From: a virus
Length of the DNA: 64,000 nt
Virus record (IMG/VR): IMGVR_UViG_3300022752_000052
Coordinates: 1-64,000 of that record
Strand: one strand, 5' to 3'
Shown here: positions 6,867 through 14,033 of the stretch, in pieces
How the letters are laid out: every line of letters begins with the position of its first letter
Position numbering within the stretch: position 1 is the first letter of the stretch
Program-made: the position numbers and the translations under genes
Notes under the pieces: generated by a model
What the model was told of the DNA's origin: nothing
The model's input: only the letters and a program-made list of their open reading frames with translations
Database searches by the model: none

Positions 6867-7102
6867 TCTTCGTCCTCGTCGGAAAGGGGAACATATCCTT
6901 CCTCATTTTCTAGAGCATCGGTAATTGAATACCATATCTGCTCCATGGTCGCTCCGTTGGTAAGAGCATCATTTAATATTCTATGAGCATCTTCCACACT
7001 TGCTCCCTTGTGTAAGGATTGTACGTCCTCAATGTGCCATAGGTTATCAACAAAGTAACCATGGTCTCTTAATACCTTTTTTGCATCTTCTACTGCGTCC
7101 AT
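6863..7102 (-). CDS. Hypothetical protein (79 aa), homologous to C-terminal half of 7470-7910
   Basis: It starts MDAVEDAKKVLRDHGYFVDN, nearly identical to residues from about 74 onward of the 146-residue protein at 7470-7910, and continues with LWHIEDVQ against LWHIQNVQ. The rest is acidic and ends LSDEDED. No promoter separates it from 7130-7369, so the two halves are separate genes in one operon here but a single protein at 7470-7910. Function unknown; the strict pairing suggests the two parts work together. Confidence 0.7.
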   Translation of the reverse strand: MDAVEDAKKVLRDHGYFVDNLWHIEDVQSLHKGASVEDAHRILNDALTNGATMEQIWYSITDALENEEGYVPLSDEDED

Positions 7103-7129
7103 TTTTTTTTTAGTTTAGTGGCGATTAAT

Positions 7130-7369
7130 TCAAAACAATATTATTCGAGCATCTCTTTCGGTTATATAGCCAACCTCTAAGGCTATGTCACAACCATTCT
7201 CTAATGCTTTCAAAAGGTCTTCGTAGGATTCGCATAGTCCTTCGCTTAGGTCGTCATCTAGTACATAGATAGAGCCGTCGAATAAACCTGACTGATAAAC
7301 TTCTTTAGCTTTATCGGTAATCAATAACCATACAAAACCATCAACAATTTTAATTTTTTGGTTGTCCAT
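7130..7369 (-). CDS. Hypothetical protein (79 aa), homologous to N-terminal half of 7470-7910
   Basis: The start is the ATG at 7369 (MDNQKIKIVDGFVWLL), not the longer frame that reads through the promoter. Its first 34 residues are identical to those of the 146-residue protein at 7470-7910; afterwards the two diverge (VLDDDLSEGLCESYEDLLKAL against an ETYEELIDAL region). It is acidic and small, with an N-terminal strand-rich part and a C-terminal helix. It is cotranscribed with 6863-7102. Confidence 0.7.
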   Translation of the reverse strand: MDNQKIKIVDGFVWLLITDKAKEVYQSGLFDGSIYVLDDDLSEGLCESYEDLLKALENGCDIALEVGYITERDARIILF

Positions 7370-7401
7370 TTTTTTTAGTTTAGTGGTGAATAAATATAGT
7401 G

Positions 7402-7458
7402 CAAAGATAAGGGTATCGGATATACTATGCAATACCCCTATCGTTAATGTTTTGTTAA
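7402..7458 (-). promoter_or_regulatory. Family-A promoter
   Basis: TATCTTTG 7402-7409, TTG 7430-7432, and TTAAC repeats at 7443-7447 and 7454-7458. The dyad arms GATAAGGGTAT and ATACCCCTATC differ at one position. Drives the split gene pair 7130-7369 and 6863-7102. Confidence 0.85.
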
Positions 7459-7469
7459 TCTCCGAATTC

Positions 7470-7910
7470 CTAGAAGATGTTCTCATCTTGGAAGTACAAC
7501 TCAATTGCATCAATAATTGCTAACGAGATTTGATCCGTGATATCTTCGTTGGTAAGAGCCATTTTTAAAATCTTTTGAGCATCTTCATCGCTAGCCTCCA
7601 TGTAGTTAAATTGAACATTCTGGATATGCCATAGGTTATCAACAAAGTAACCATGGTCTCTCAATACCTCTTTTGCATCTTCTACTGCGTCAGTATTCCT
7701 AGACCGTCCGATTTCTATTGCAATTTCAAGACCTCTCTCTAATGCATCAATAAGTTCTTCATAGGTCTCTATAAAGTCTGTTTCTACATCGTCATCATAT
7801 AGCGCGTAGATAGAGCCATCGAATAAACCTGACTGGTAAACTTCCTTAGCTTTGTCGGTAATCAATAACCATACAAAACCATCAACAATTTTAATTTTTT
7901 GGTTGTCCAT
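7470..7910 (-). CDS. Hypothetical two-domain protein (146 aa), fused form of the split pair
   Basis: The N-terminal domain (about 1-70) matches the product of 7130-7369 and the C-terminal domain (about 74-146) matches 6863-7102, in the same order, so this gene is the joined version of the neighbouring pair. The junction reads EIGRSRNTDAVEDAK. Both copies sit behind near-identical promoters, which points to a recent tandem duplication followed by splitting of one copy or joining of the other. No known domain. Confidence 0.75.
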   Translation of the reverse strand: MDNQKIKIVDGFVWLLITDKAKEVYQSGLFDGSIYALYDDDVETDFIETYEELIDALERGLEIAIEIGRSRNTDAVEDAKEVLRDHGYFVDNLWHIQNVQFNYMEASDEDAQKILKMALTNEDITDQISLAIIDAIELYFQDENIF

Positions 7911-7941
7911 TTTTTTAGTTTAGTGGTGAATAAATATAGTG

Positions 7942-7998
7942 CAAAGATAAGGGTATCGGATATACTATGCAATACCCCTATCGTTAATGTTTTGTTAA
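7942..7998 (-). promoter_or_regulatory. Family-A promoter
   Basis: The same sequence as at 7402-7458: TATCTTTG 7942-7949, TTG 7970-7972, TTAAC 7983-7987 and 7994-7998. The distal TTAAC overlaps the stop codon of 7995-8483. Confidence 0.85.
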
Positions 7999-8483
7999 AA
8001 GGGTAAGTTGGTATTTAGAATGTTAAGACCTTCTTCTCTCTTCTGCTTGCATAGGTTTCTTAAGTAATTAGAACCTTGCTCAGTCATTAACAAGTCTTCT
8101 ATTTTTGTACGCTTACCGCCTACAAGTACTTCAAGCAAATTGTAGAAGTTTTCTGTACCAATACATAACCCCTTACTAAAATCCTTTTCTCGTTTTTTCT
8201 TATAATAGTCTTTTAACCAAGAATTGAACAGTTCATCTACTACATTCTCTACGCTAGGCTTACCTACATAATTATCATTGTCAGGAAGAGTTTTACAGTA
8301 AGACTCCATTTGGCCGTACAACTCTCTATCGCCTATACAATAACAGTAGGTATATCCCCCCATTCCATCATTTTTACAGTACCCTACTTTCTTTCCGTTA
8401 AAGAAAACATTTGCTTGGAAACAACAAGTCTCTTGTGAATTCCATTCAGAGAATTTAACACTCTTTAATTCAATCTTATTCAT
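7995..8483 (-). CDS. Hypothetical protein (162 aa)
   Basis: The N-terminus FSEWNSQETCCFQANVFFNGKKVGYCKNDGMGG (residues 11-43) looks like a small conserved beta domain with paired cysteines. I recall similar openings in uncharacterised Bacteroidota phage and mobile-element proteins but cannot name a family. The C-terminal half is helical and basic. It ends NILNTNLPF; the LPF ending resembles an SSB tip but lacks the acidic residues. Single gene with its own promoter. Confidence 0.65.
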   Translation of the reverse strand: MNKIELKSVKFSEWNSQETCCFQANVFFNGKKVGYCKNDGMGGYTYCYCIGDRELYGQMESYCKTLPDNDNYVGKPSVENVVDELFNSWLKDYYKKKREKDFSKGLCIGTENFYNLLEVLVGGKRTKIEDLLMTEQGSNYLRNLCKQKREEGLNILNTNLPF

Positions 8484-8513
8484 TTTTTTAGTTTATGTGG
8501 TGAATAATATAGT

Positions 8514-8556
8514 GCAAATATATGGGGGATATTTGAGAAAGTCAATACCCCCCTAT
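8514..8556 (-). promoter_or_regulatory. Promoter with GGGGGTAT-type dyad (family C)
   Basis: TATATTTG at 8514-8521 and TTG near 8543. The dyad is built from CCCCC and GGGGG runs flanked by AT, with the same geometry as family A. Degenerate TTAAG and TTAAA repeats 11 bases apart lie upstream. Confidence 0.7.
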
Positions 8557-8568
8557 TTTAATTATTTC

Positions 8569-9141
8569 TTAATTTTCCGCGGGGCTACCCTCTCTATATA
8601 TCCTAATCATTTCTTCCATGTCTTCAGCATCAACATAAGAATAATCTTCCTTAATTTGTTCTTCACTTTCAATAAATCCCTCTTCAACATCAATAACAAA
8701 ATCTTCAAAAAAACCATCAGTACCTAAATGCTTATATTGATATTCCCTATAAGACATTTCAACTATACTCAATTCATCCCCATTTTCATCAATATCTATA
8801 ATACCTGCAAAGCCCATCCCTGGCTCTGAATATTCAATCCGTCCGTTCACTCCGTACTTCTTACATACTTTTTGAACAAATTCATTACATGGACTCCAAG
8901 CCGTTTCACAATTAAAATAATCATGTTGCTCCATTGTATCCCTAATGTCGTCATCCATCATCACACTCCATTTAGTACCGAACTCCGCATTCCATACATC
9001 ATAATTCCATTCACTCTTAATGTCCGTCAATGCAGTGAACATGCAATGACCATCCTTAATCATGCTAACATCTTTTTTCAATGTCTGCATAGCTTTTTCC
9101 GTACCTTCAAATGAGATACAATTTGAACACCAATTTGGCAT
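8569..9141 (-). CDS. Api92-like / DUF1281-type protein (190 aa)
   Basis: The N-terminus MPNWCSNCISFEG and the later ETAWSPCNEF and YSEPGMGFAGI follow the pattern of the Api92-like family with a ferredoxin-like fold (MPNWC start, NxAWSPP, then a GMxFAG motif), known from phages, plasmids and integrative elements. The molecular function is unknown. The C-terminal third is strongly acidic (VEEGFIESEEQIKED). The last codons, GSPAEN, are written in the GC-rich word CCCCGCGGAAAA that recurs near other gene ends. Confidence 0.75.
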   Translation of the reverse strand: MPNWCSNCISFEGTEKAMQTLKKDVSMIKDGHCMFTALTDIKSEWNYDVWNAEFGTKWSVMMDDDIRDTMEQHDYFNCETAWSPCNEFVQKVCKKYGVNGRIEYSEPGMGFAGIIDIDENGDELSIVEMSYREYQYKHLGTDGFFEDFVIDVEEGFIESEEQIKEDYSYVDAEDMEEMIRIYREGSPAEN

Positions 9142-9174
9142 AATCTAAAAATTTAAATGGTTAATAATATGTCG

Positions 9175-9216
9175 CAAAGATAATAACATTCTATCTAATA
9201 TCATAATCATAGAATG
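9175..9216 (-). promoter_or_regulatory. Promoter with CATTCTAT dyad
   Basis: TATCTTTG at 9175-9182. The inverted repeat CATTCTAT (9187-9194) / ATAGAATG (9209-9216) has different half-sites from family A but a similar position. No clear TTG at -33. Confidence 0.6.
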
Positions 9217-9440
9217 AAAAATATATGTTAAATAAATGTTAAAATGAAATGCAGTAAAATGTAACTCATACTATATCTCATCTATTCCCTATCATCTAAT
9301 TGACATTGCAAAAATACACCCCATTTCCCTATTATCCTAATTTCAAATGTTAAAAGGATCTAAGAAAATGTTAAAAAAATGTTAAACCCGAATCCCCACA
9401 CATTACTGGCCATGCTGGAAAGAGGGGCCTGGAAAATTTA
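9217..9440 (-). other. AT-rich upstream region with a second promoter candidate
   Basis: Non-coding. Minus-strand TATTTTTG (9309-9316) fits the -7 consensus and could be a distal promoter for 8569-9141. Beyond it are several AACATTT words spaced about 11-17 bases apart, as in the other distal promoter regions (12.2, 13.8 and 15.6 kb). Confidence 0.4.
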
Positions 9441-9467
9441 CTCGGGCAAGGCTTTGCCTTGCCCGAG
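9441..9467 (-). repeat. Class-1 palindrome
   Basis: A perfect 12-bp stem, CTCGGGCAAGGC, around TTT, flanked by CGAAATTCACTAG. On the minus strand it is followed by TAAATTTT. First of seven copies between 9.4 and 18.3 kb. Confidence 0.85.
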
Positions 9468-9491
9468 CGAAATTCACTAGCAACAAAAAAA

Positions 9492-9514
9492 CTCCTGACA
9501 TAGACTGCCAGGAG
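9492..9514 (-). terminator. Terminator of the 10143 operon
   Basis: CTCCTG (9492-9497) with CAGGAG (9509-9514), followed on the minus strand by seven T. It ends the unit 10143-9544, which includes the tRNA-like gene. Confidence 0.8.
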
Positions 9515-9543
9515 CGAACCACTTAAACTTATTAACCTTTGGA

Positions 9544-9665
9544 AGTCAGGGCAGGACTTGAACCTGCAAGGCTACCGCGCTACCGCGTTGATACTTTTTT
9601 TATTTAACGTGAGGATAGCGTAACCTCATTACAGTTTTTTAGCGTCTACCTTCCGCCACCTGACT
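9544..9665 (-). tRNA. tRNA-Leu-like gene with large insertion or degenerate
   Basis: The acceptor stem AGTCAGG/CCTGACT is perfect. T8-G9, the D arm GCG-GAAGGTAGA-CGC and the T arm GCAGG-TTCAAGT-CCTGC are canonical and of the leucine type. Between the D and T arms are about 75 bases, where a leucine tRNA needs about 40, and no normal anticodon stem-loop is visible; TGAGG/CCTCA with a 9-base loop is the best hairpin. It could contain an intron or be a pseudogene. It lies at the end of the 10143 operon, before the terminator. Confidence 0.5.
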
Positions 9666-9682
9666 TATCATTTACTTATTAA

Positions 9683-9892
9683 TTATTTCCTTTTTTCATA
9701 AGAATTAAATACATCACTAGATGGGATATAATTAGCCTCGTTCTTATAAAACAAAGCTGCATTAATTATAGCACTAATAAGTTCTTCTTCAGTCAAGTAC
9801 ACAAGTTCTGATGAATCAAACTCGTCTGAAAGTAAGTCTTCTAAAGTAATTACTAAATCTTTTCTAGTAAGATTTTTTAGTTCTACTAACAT
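9683..9892 (-). CDS. Hypothetical acidic protein (69 aa)
   Basis: The ATG at 9892 (MLVELKNLTRKDLVIT) follows the common leader; the longer frame to 9937 overlaps the upstream gene. It is rich in Glu, Asp and Leu (LEDLLSDEFDSSELVYLTEEEL) with two helices likely. No family is recognised. Second gene in the 10143 unit. Confidence 0.6.
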   Translation of the reverse strand: MLVELKNLTRKDLVITLEDLLSDEFDSSELVYLTEEELISAIINAALFYKNEANYIPSSDVFNSYEKRK

Positions 9893-9915
9893 AATTTTAT
9901 AATTTAAAGTGGTGA

Positions 9916-10143
9916 TTAATAATCTTCTTCGATACACTCGATATGAAATGCTATTACATCTTCATCATCTTTAGTAAGAGTGCCAGCTTTAGCTCTCTCC
10001 AATAATTCAATTAATTCATTATAATCATCAAACATTTTATCTTCTTCTTCTTCGTCCATATAAGGTGAGTATATCATACAATGAGGATTGTAGGTTTCAA
10101 ACCAAGATTCTAACTTATCTAACATTTCATTGTCTAGCTGCAT
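9916..10143 (-). CDS. Hypothetical acidic protein (75 aa)
   Basis: A very acidic 75-residue protein (MDEEEEDKMFDDYNEL) with a Glu/Asp-rich C-terminus (IAFHIECIEEDY). No family is recognised. Small acidic phage proteins often act as decoys or inhibitors of nucleic-acid-binding host proteins, but nothing specific supports this here. First gene after a family-A promoter. Confidence 0.6.
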   Translation of the reverse strand: MQLDNEMLDKLESWFETYNPHCMIYSPYMDEEEEDKMFDDYNELIELLERAKAGTLTKDDEDVIAFHIECIEEDY

Positions 10144-10177
10144 GATTTAAAATTTAAAGTGGTGAATAATTATAGTG

Positions 10178-10234
10178 CAAAGATAAGGGTATCGAATATA
10201 CTATGCAATACCCTTATCGTTAATGTTTTGTTAA
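10178..10234 (-). promoter_or_regulatory. Family-A promoter
   Basis: TATCTTTG 10178-10185, TTG 10206-10208, and TTAAC at 10219-10223 and 10230-10234. Perfect GATAAGGGTAT/ATACCCTTATC dyad at 10182-10218. Confidence 0.85.
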
Positions 10235-10236
10235 AA

Positions 10237-10791
10237 CTAGTATATTAGTTTTTTCTCTTGAATTAATAGTTCTGTGATGTCCTTTATATCTCTACCTAAG
10301 ATATGGAGCTTGATTACATCTTGCCCTAGTTCGATGATTTGAGAAACAGATTCTAGGGGGTATTCCTTATAAGAAGAATGCTCTAACCATCTTTTGCCTA
10401 TCCTAATAGTTCCCGTAAAATTGCAAGATAATTTTCTTCCACAACTTTCAAAAGGAGCGGCAAGATAGATTTTTATATATCCTCTACCATGGCCAAACAT
10501 TAAAGATTCACTAATCCCGTTATAATATAAAGTGATTTCATAATCTCCTCCACAAGCTAAATGAGCATACAGATTGTTGTAACCATTAACTTCAAAATAA
10601 GGTAAATCTAATTTATCCATAACATTGGATAGTTCACCATAATAACTAAGCACAAGTTCTTTGAATCTTTTAATAACTTCTAGATTGTGAGAGTCTATAT
10701 CTCTTACATTCTGATTTGACTCTTGAATCAAAGTTGACAAATTAAATACAGACAAATCAATATTGCCTTTGGTGGCTTTTAGTTCAAACAT
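10237..10791 (-). CDS. Hypothetical protein (184 aa)
   Basis: The start is the ATG at 10791 (MFELKATKGNIDLSVF); the frame to 10854 includes promoter sequence. Residues 1-65 are probably helical; the middle (about 70-140) has strand-like stretches and a HGRGYIKIYLAAP segment with two Cys. It ends with a charged helix. No family is recognised. Single gene with a family-A promoter. Confidence 0.65.
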   Translation of the reverse strand: MFELKATKGNIDLSVFNLSTLIQESNQNVRDIDSHNLEVIKRFKELVLSYYGELSNVMDKLDLPYFEVNGYNNLYAHLACGGDYEITLYYNGISESLMFGHGRGYIKIYLAAPFESCGRKLSCNFTGTIRIGKRWLEHSSYKEYPLESVSQIIELGQDVIKLHILGRDIKDITELLIQEKKLIY

Positions 10792-10823
10792 AATAAATAA
10801 ATTTAGTGGTTTAAAATATAGTG

Positions 10824-10880
10824 CAAAGATAAGGGTATCGGATATACTATGCAATACCCTTATCGTTAATGTTTTGTTAA
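10824..10880 (-). promoter_or_regulatory. Family-A promoter
   Basis: TATCTTTG 10824-10831, TTG 10852-10854, TTAAC 10865-10869 and 10876-10880, with a perfect 11-bp dyad. The GC word CCGCGGGG follows directly upstream. Confidence 0.85.
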
Positions 10881-10896
10881 TTTTCCGCGGGGATTT

Positions 10897-11307
10897 TTAA
10901 CTCTTATATTCCCCCAATCCCATACCGTCAGGAATAGAATCAATACACAATTTATAGTCAACCGAAACAATGTGAGAAATATCCCTATTATCAATATCTT
11001 CCCCCAGAAAAGTCCAATTAGGAGCAACTTTAGGATTGTACTTAATTTTAAAATCAGACTCTTTAATAAAATCAGAATATCTAATCTCTAAATGATTACA
11101 TAAAATCCATGCACATACAACCTTAGTACTTTCCCCATTAAAAATCTTAGTAGCTAATTTCTTATTATTCTTTAAAGTGCATCCCATCATGATTAATTGA
11201 ACTTCACATGGATTGTAATATGTGACAACTCCATTATTGCCAATCACTCTCCATTTCATATAATTTTCTCCACGTTGTAAAGAGAATCTAACTTTAATCC
11301 TTTTCAT
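10897..11307 (-). CDS. Hypothetical protein (136 aa)
   Basis: Starts MKRIKVRFSLQRGENYMKWRV; an internal Met17 is an alternative. It is basic at the N-terminus, with three Cys between residues 37 and 71, and a mixed strand/helix profile. No family is recognised. Just after its stop is CCCCGCGGAAAATTAAC, the GC word that also occurs at other gene boundaries. Confidence 0.6.
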   Translation of the reverse strand: MKRIKVRFSLQRGENYMKWRVIGNNGVVTYYNPCEVQLIMMGCTLKNNKKLATKIFNGESTKVVCAWILCNHLEIRYSDFIKESDFKIKYNPKVAPNWTFLGEDIDNRDISHIVSVDYKLCIDSIPDGMGLGEYKS

Positions 11308-11339
11308 GTTTTTTAATTTAAGTGGTTAATAATCTGATG

Positions 11340-11397
11340 CAAATGTAGGGGGAATATTTGATAAAGTAAATACCCCCCTATGTTAATGTTATGTTAA
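11340..11397 (-). promoter_or_regulatory. Family-C promoter with TTAAC repeats
   Basis: TACATTTG 11340-11347. A dyad of CCCCC/GGGGG runs lies between the boxes. TTAAC at 11382-11386 and 11393-11397 are 11 bases apart, the distal one overlapping the upstream stop codon. TTT stands in place of TTG at -33. Confidence 0.7.
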
Positions 11398-12101
11398 TGG
11401 ATTACATTGTAAATATTCTTAGCTTTCTTTCCACCTTCACACAATCCACATTTAGCGCAGCTTACTTGCTTTTCTTTTGCTATGGTTGGTGCTGATGGAC
11501 AAAGGATAGCACCTTCAACCTCACTAGCATTGTAAGACCTGAATCCAAGGCCTTCGGCTAATTTTACGTCAAAGATATTATGCGTACTAGCCATTAAGTA
11601 TTTTGCATAAGGCTTATTCTCTGGTTTGTGCCATTGGTGAGTATAGCCTGAAACCTTACCAACCAAAGGCCTTATTTGTTCTATCAACTCAAAAGGTAAT
11701 AATGTAGGCTCTCCATACGTTCCCAATCTAGCAAAGGATATTTTAACCTTTTTTGTAACGCTCGTAATTTGTTCCATTACGCCTTCAGCTCCTTCCGGAA
11801 TTAATCCGTTATCCAAACGCTTTTTTAAGGCTTTTAATTTTGCAATCAATCCCCATGCTAGGGATCCGTTCGCATGGGTATAGCAACCTCCTGACTTTCC
11901 GTCGTTTGCATTATAAGAGAACTTACAATCAAAACATACCTTTGAGTCATTTTTTAGGCTACCTTCATTAATCTGGTCAATAGAAAAATGATAAGTTTGT
12001 AAGATAATTTCGCCTTTTTTAGCGAGCTTCGGAGTGGCACTAGGCTTGATATCGATACAGTGGATAACGTCGCCTAATCTGAAATTAATTTGCTTAAGCA
12101 T
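11394..12101 (-). CDS. Cysteine-rich phage protein, DUF7227-like (235 aa), paralogue of 16125-16844
   Basis: The start is the ATG at 12101, chosen by alignment with the paralogue (MLKQINFRLGDVIHCIDIK). Motifs in order: CFDCKFSYN, GKSGGCYTH, ARLGTYGEPTLLP, GYTHQWHKPE, MASTHN, LGFRSYN, ILCPSAP, and SCAKCGLC at the C-terminus. The Cys/His pattern suggests metal or Fe-S binding. It resembles a family of phage and plasmid proteins I know as DUF7227 (name from memory, uncertain). The molecular function is not established. Confidence 0.7.
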   Translation of the reverse strand: MLKQINFRLGDVIHCIDIKPSATPKLAKKGEIILQTYHFSIDQINEGSLKNDSKVCFDCKFSYNANDGKSGGCYTHANGSLAWGLIAKLKALKKRLDNGLIPEGAEGVMEQITSVTKKVKISFARLGTYGEPTLLPFELIEQIRPLVGKVSGYTHQWHKPENKPYAKYLMASTHNIFDVKLAEGLGFRSYNASEVEGAILCPSAPTIAKEKQVSCAKCGLCEGGKKAKNIYNVIH

Positions 12102-12134
12102 AACTTGTGTATTTAAGTGGTTAATAATCTGATG

Positions 12135-12240
12135 CAAAAATAAAAAGTAATTTTCTATTTTCCAAATTTAAGGCAAACTTTTTTTAAATTATTTTTTTGC
12201 CTTTCTAATTACTCTCTCTCTTAACAACACCACAAAGATA
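12135..12240 (-). promoter_or_regulatory. Tandem promoters P1 and P2
   Basis: P1: TATTTTTG at 12135-12142 with TTG at 12163-12165. P2: TATCTTTG at 12233-12240, with TTAAC repeats upstream spaced 11, 21 and 11 bases (to about 12310). Nearly the same pair occurs at 13740-13844. Confidence 0.65.
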
Positions 12241-12332
12241 AGCATAAAAACAATACCTAGTAGTTAAGGGAGTGTTAATGTTTTCCCTATTTTAGTTAAG
12301 GAAATGTTAAGATCCGCCCCTGCAAAAAATTA

Positions 12333-12359
12333 CTCGGGCAGGGCAAAGCCCTGCCCGAG
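12333..12359 (-). repeat. Class-1 palindrome
   Basis: CTCGGGCAGGGC, AAA, GCCCTGCCCGAG: a perfect 12-bp stem. On the minus strand it is followed by TAATTTTTTGC, so it could act as a second terminator. Confidence 0.85.
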
Positions 12360-12378
12360 CGAAATTCACTGGCATGAA

Positions 12379-12410
12379 AAAACCCTCCCGGAGTTAACCA
12401 GGAGGGTTTT
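12379..12410 (-). terminator. Rho-independent terminator
   Basis: AAAACCCTCC (12379-12388) with GGAGGGTTTT (12401-12410), directly after the stop at 12414; T tract on both strands. Confidence 0.85.
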
Positions 12411-12413
12411 TAT

Positions 12414-12890
12414 TTACGAGTGCATATTCACTAAGACAACAAAAGTAAATTTGCCATTAGTGTATAATTCAGAAATACCAGGTTCGTCAATACTTCCGTC
12501 ATAAAAAGTATCTGACCATATATCAACTTTAGTAGGGTCTGAAAGACTTGCTATTTCAGATTGCTCTTTGCAATAATTAGCGGCACATCTCCAATCAAAA
12601 GGATGAACTATTTCAGTATTCTCTAAATTAGACACCTTAAGGAATGCTTGCTTGTAGTAATCATTTACCTCTGTTAAAAAATTAAATCTATTTGGGTCAT
12701 TAAGTAATTCATCCTTAGTTATCCATTTCTCATCAAAAGATTCAGAGAATGATTTGTCTTCTTTGCAATGAGAACCCATGATAGTAAACCAATTATTCTC
12801 TGTACCCCAATCAAATAGATAGTCCTCAACAATGCCAATAGCGTCGGAATGAGAATCAGCTTTTGTTCTAATTAAATGCAGATTGTGCAT
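12414..12890 (-). CDS. Hypothetical protein (158 aa)
   Basis: The start is the ATG at 12890 (MHNLHLIRTKADSHSDA) after the standard leader; the frame to 12968 covers the promoter. It is acidic, with Trp-rich patches (FDWGTENNWFTIMGSH) and two Cys in the middle (HPFDWRCAANYCKEQ). It ends GKFTFVVLVNMHS. I recall similar small proteins of unknown function in Bacteroidota phages, without a family name. Single gene. Confidence 0.65.
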   Translation of the reverse strand: MHNLHLIRTKADSHSDAIGIVEDYLFDWGTENNWFTIMGSHCKEDKSFSESFDEKWITKDELLNDPNRFNFLTEVNDYYKQAFLKVSNLENTEIVHPFDWRCAANYCKEQSEIASLSDPTKVDIWSDTFYDGSIDEPGISELYTNGKFTFVVLVNMHS

Positions 12891-12924
12891 AATTTTAAAA
12901 TTTAAAGTGGTGATTAATATTTTA

Positions 12925-12966
12925 CAAAGATAGGAGGAACATTTTACATTTCCAAACATTCCCCCC
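12925..12966 (-). promoter_or_regulatory. Family-B promoter with GGGGAAT-type dyad
   Basis: TATCTTTG 12925-12932, TTG 12953-12955. The dyad has arms near GGAGGAAC and ATTCCCCC, at the same geometry as family A but with different half-sites and no TTAAC pair. Confidence 0.7.
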
Positions 12967-12979
12967 ACATTTTTTTAAA

Positions 12980-13705
12980 TTAATTTGCGAACTCCATAGA
13001 AAGATTAGCTAACCTCTCATTGATAATTGCAGTCTTGTTTGGGTCTTTCAATGCAGAATATTTTCTTCTACCTGCAAACCCATTAATCAATTTTTCTTGA
13101 ATGCGATTCTGAATTGCCCAAAGCGTATTTTCATCATCTGCGAACCTTTCTGACGCAAGTAATACCTTAGCCTCATTTTCTGTAAAGGCTCTCTTAAAAC
13201 GCAAAGCAGCAGCCTTCATGGCGAATTCAATAGCCTTTTCTTCGGTCAAGTTTACAGACATTTGCTGCAATACATATTCCTCGAGTTTAGGTAGCAATTC
13301 AAAAAAGTTGGCTACAATCTCACCTGAAATAACTTTCTCTGAAATATCGATTGCCTTCTTTCCAAAATGCCTTATTTTGAAAATCTTAGATTCAAATCTT
13401 GAATCCGATACAGTTAGTCCGTTTGAGCATACTAATCTAAATATCCCCATTGAACATTCAAACCCAACCGTTCCGTCAAACGAATTACGGATAACGACCT
13501 CTGGATATAAGGTTTCACCATTTAAGATTAATTCCTTATTGTACCTCATTCTAATAAGGTGCGCGGAACTTTTAGCACCTTTCTTTTTAGTCTGAAAGCC
13601 CGAAAGCTCAAAACCATTAGACTGAAGGTCATTAATTAATTTCTTTGAGCTAATAGCTACATACTTTGCGCTTAGATTTGCGCTTACTTCTTCTGTGAAA
13701 AGCAT
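12980..13705 (-). CDS. DUF932 family phage/plasmid protein (241 aa)
   Basis: The core from about residue 47 to 105 (HLIRMRYN, YPEVVIRNSFDG, FECSMGIFRLVCSNGLTVSD) is the signature of DUF932, a widespread phage and plasmid family of unknown function often annotated from genomic islands. A helical C-terminal domain follows. At 241 residues it is a normal or slightly short member. Tandem promoters upstream are shared with 11394-12101 by duplication. Confidence 0.8.
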   Translation of the reverse strand: MLFTEEVSANLSAKYVAISSKKLINDLQSNGFELSGFQTKKKGAKSSAHLIRMRYNKELILNGETLYPEVVIRNSFDGTVGFECSMGIFRLVCSNGLTVSDSRFESKIFKIRHFGKKAIDISEKVISGEIVANFFELLPKLEEYVLQQMSVNLTEEKAIEFAMKAAALRFKRAFTENEAKVLLASERFADDENTLWAIQNRIQEKLINGFAGRRKYSALKDPNKTAIINERLANLSMEFAN

Positions 13706-13739
13706 ACATTAAAAATTTAAAGTGGTTAAGAATCTGATG

Positions 13740-13844
13740 CAAAAATAAAGAGTAATTTTCTATTTTCCAAATTTAAGGCAAACTTTTTTTAAATTATTTT
13801 TTGCCTTTCTAATTACCCTCTCTCTTTATAACACTACAAAGATA
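13740..13844 (-). promoter_or_regulatory. Tandem promoters P1 and P2 (copy of 12135-12240)
   Basis: P1: TATTTTTG 13740-13747 with TTG 13768-13770. P2: TATCTTTG 13837-13844, with phased TTAAC words further upstream. Confidence 0.65.
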
Positions 13845-13936
13845 AGTATAAAAACAATACCTAGTAGTTAAGGGAGTGTTAATGTTTTCCCTATTTTAGT
13901 TAAGGAAATGTTAAAATCCTGGTCCTGCAAAAATTA

Positions 13937-13963
13937 CTCAGGCAGGGCTTTGCCCTGCCTGAG
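13937..13963 (-). repeat. Class-1 palindrome
   Basis: CTCAGGCAGGGC, TTT, GCCCTGCCTGAG: a perfect 12-bp stem with compensating changes relative to the copy at 12333. Confidence 0.85.
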
Positions 13964-13985
13964 CGAAATTCACTGGCATGAAGAT

Positions 13986-14012
13986 CCCCGACGGACACTA
14001 AATCCGACGGGG
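13986..14012 (-). terminator. Hairpin terminator
   Basis: CCCCGACGG/CCGACGGGG with one A-A mismatch and a 9-base loop, downstream of 14034. The T tract is weak; the adjoining class-1 palindrome supplies a better one. Confidence 0.6.
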
Positions 14013-14033
14013 CAAAAAACAAGTCATGTATTC

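Larger units (their letters stand above)
12117..12376 (-). repeat. About 255-bp intergenic duplication (copy 1; copy 2 at 13726-13980)
   Basis: From the leader AAGTGGTTAA through P1, P2, the phased TTAAC region and the class-1 palindrome to CACTGGCATGAA, this is nearly identical to about 13721-13980. The two copies drive different genes. Confidence 0.85.
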
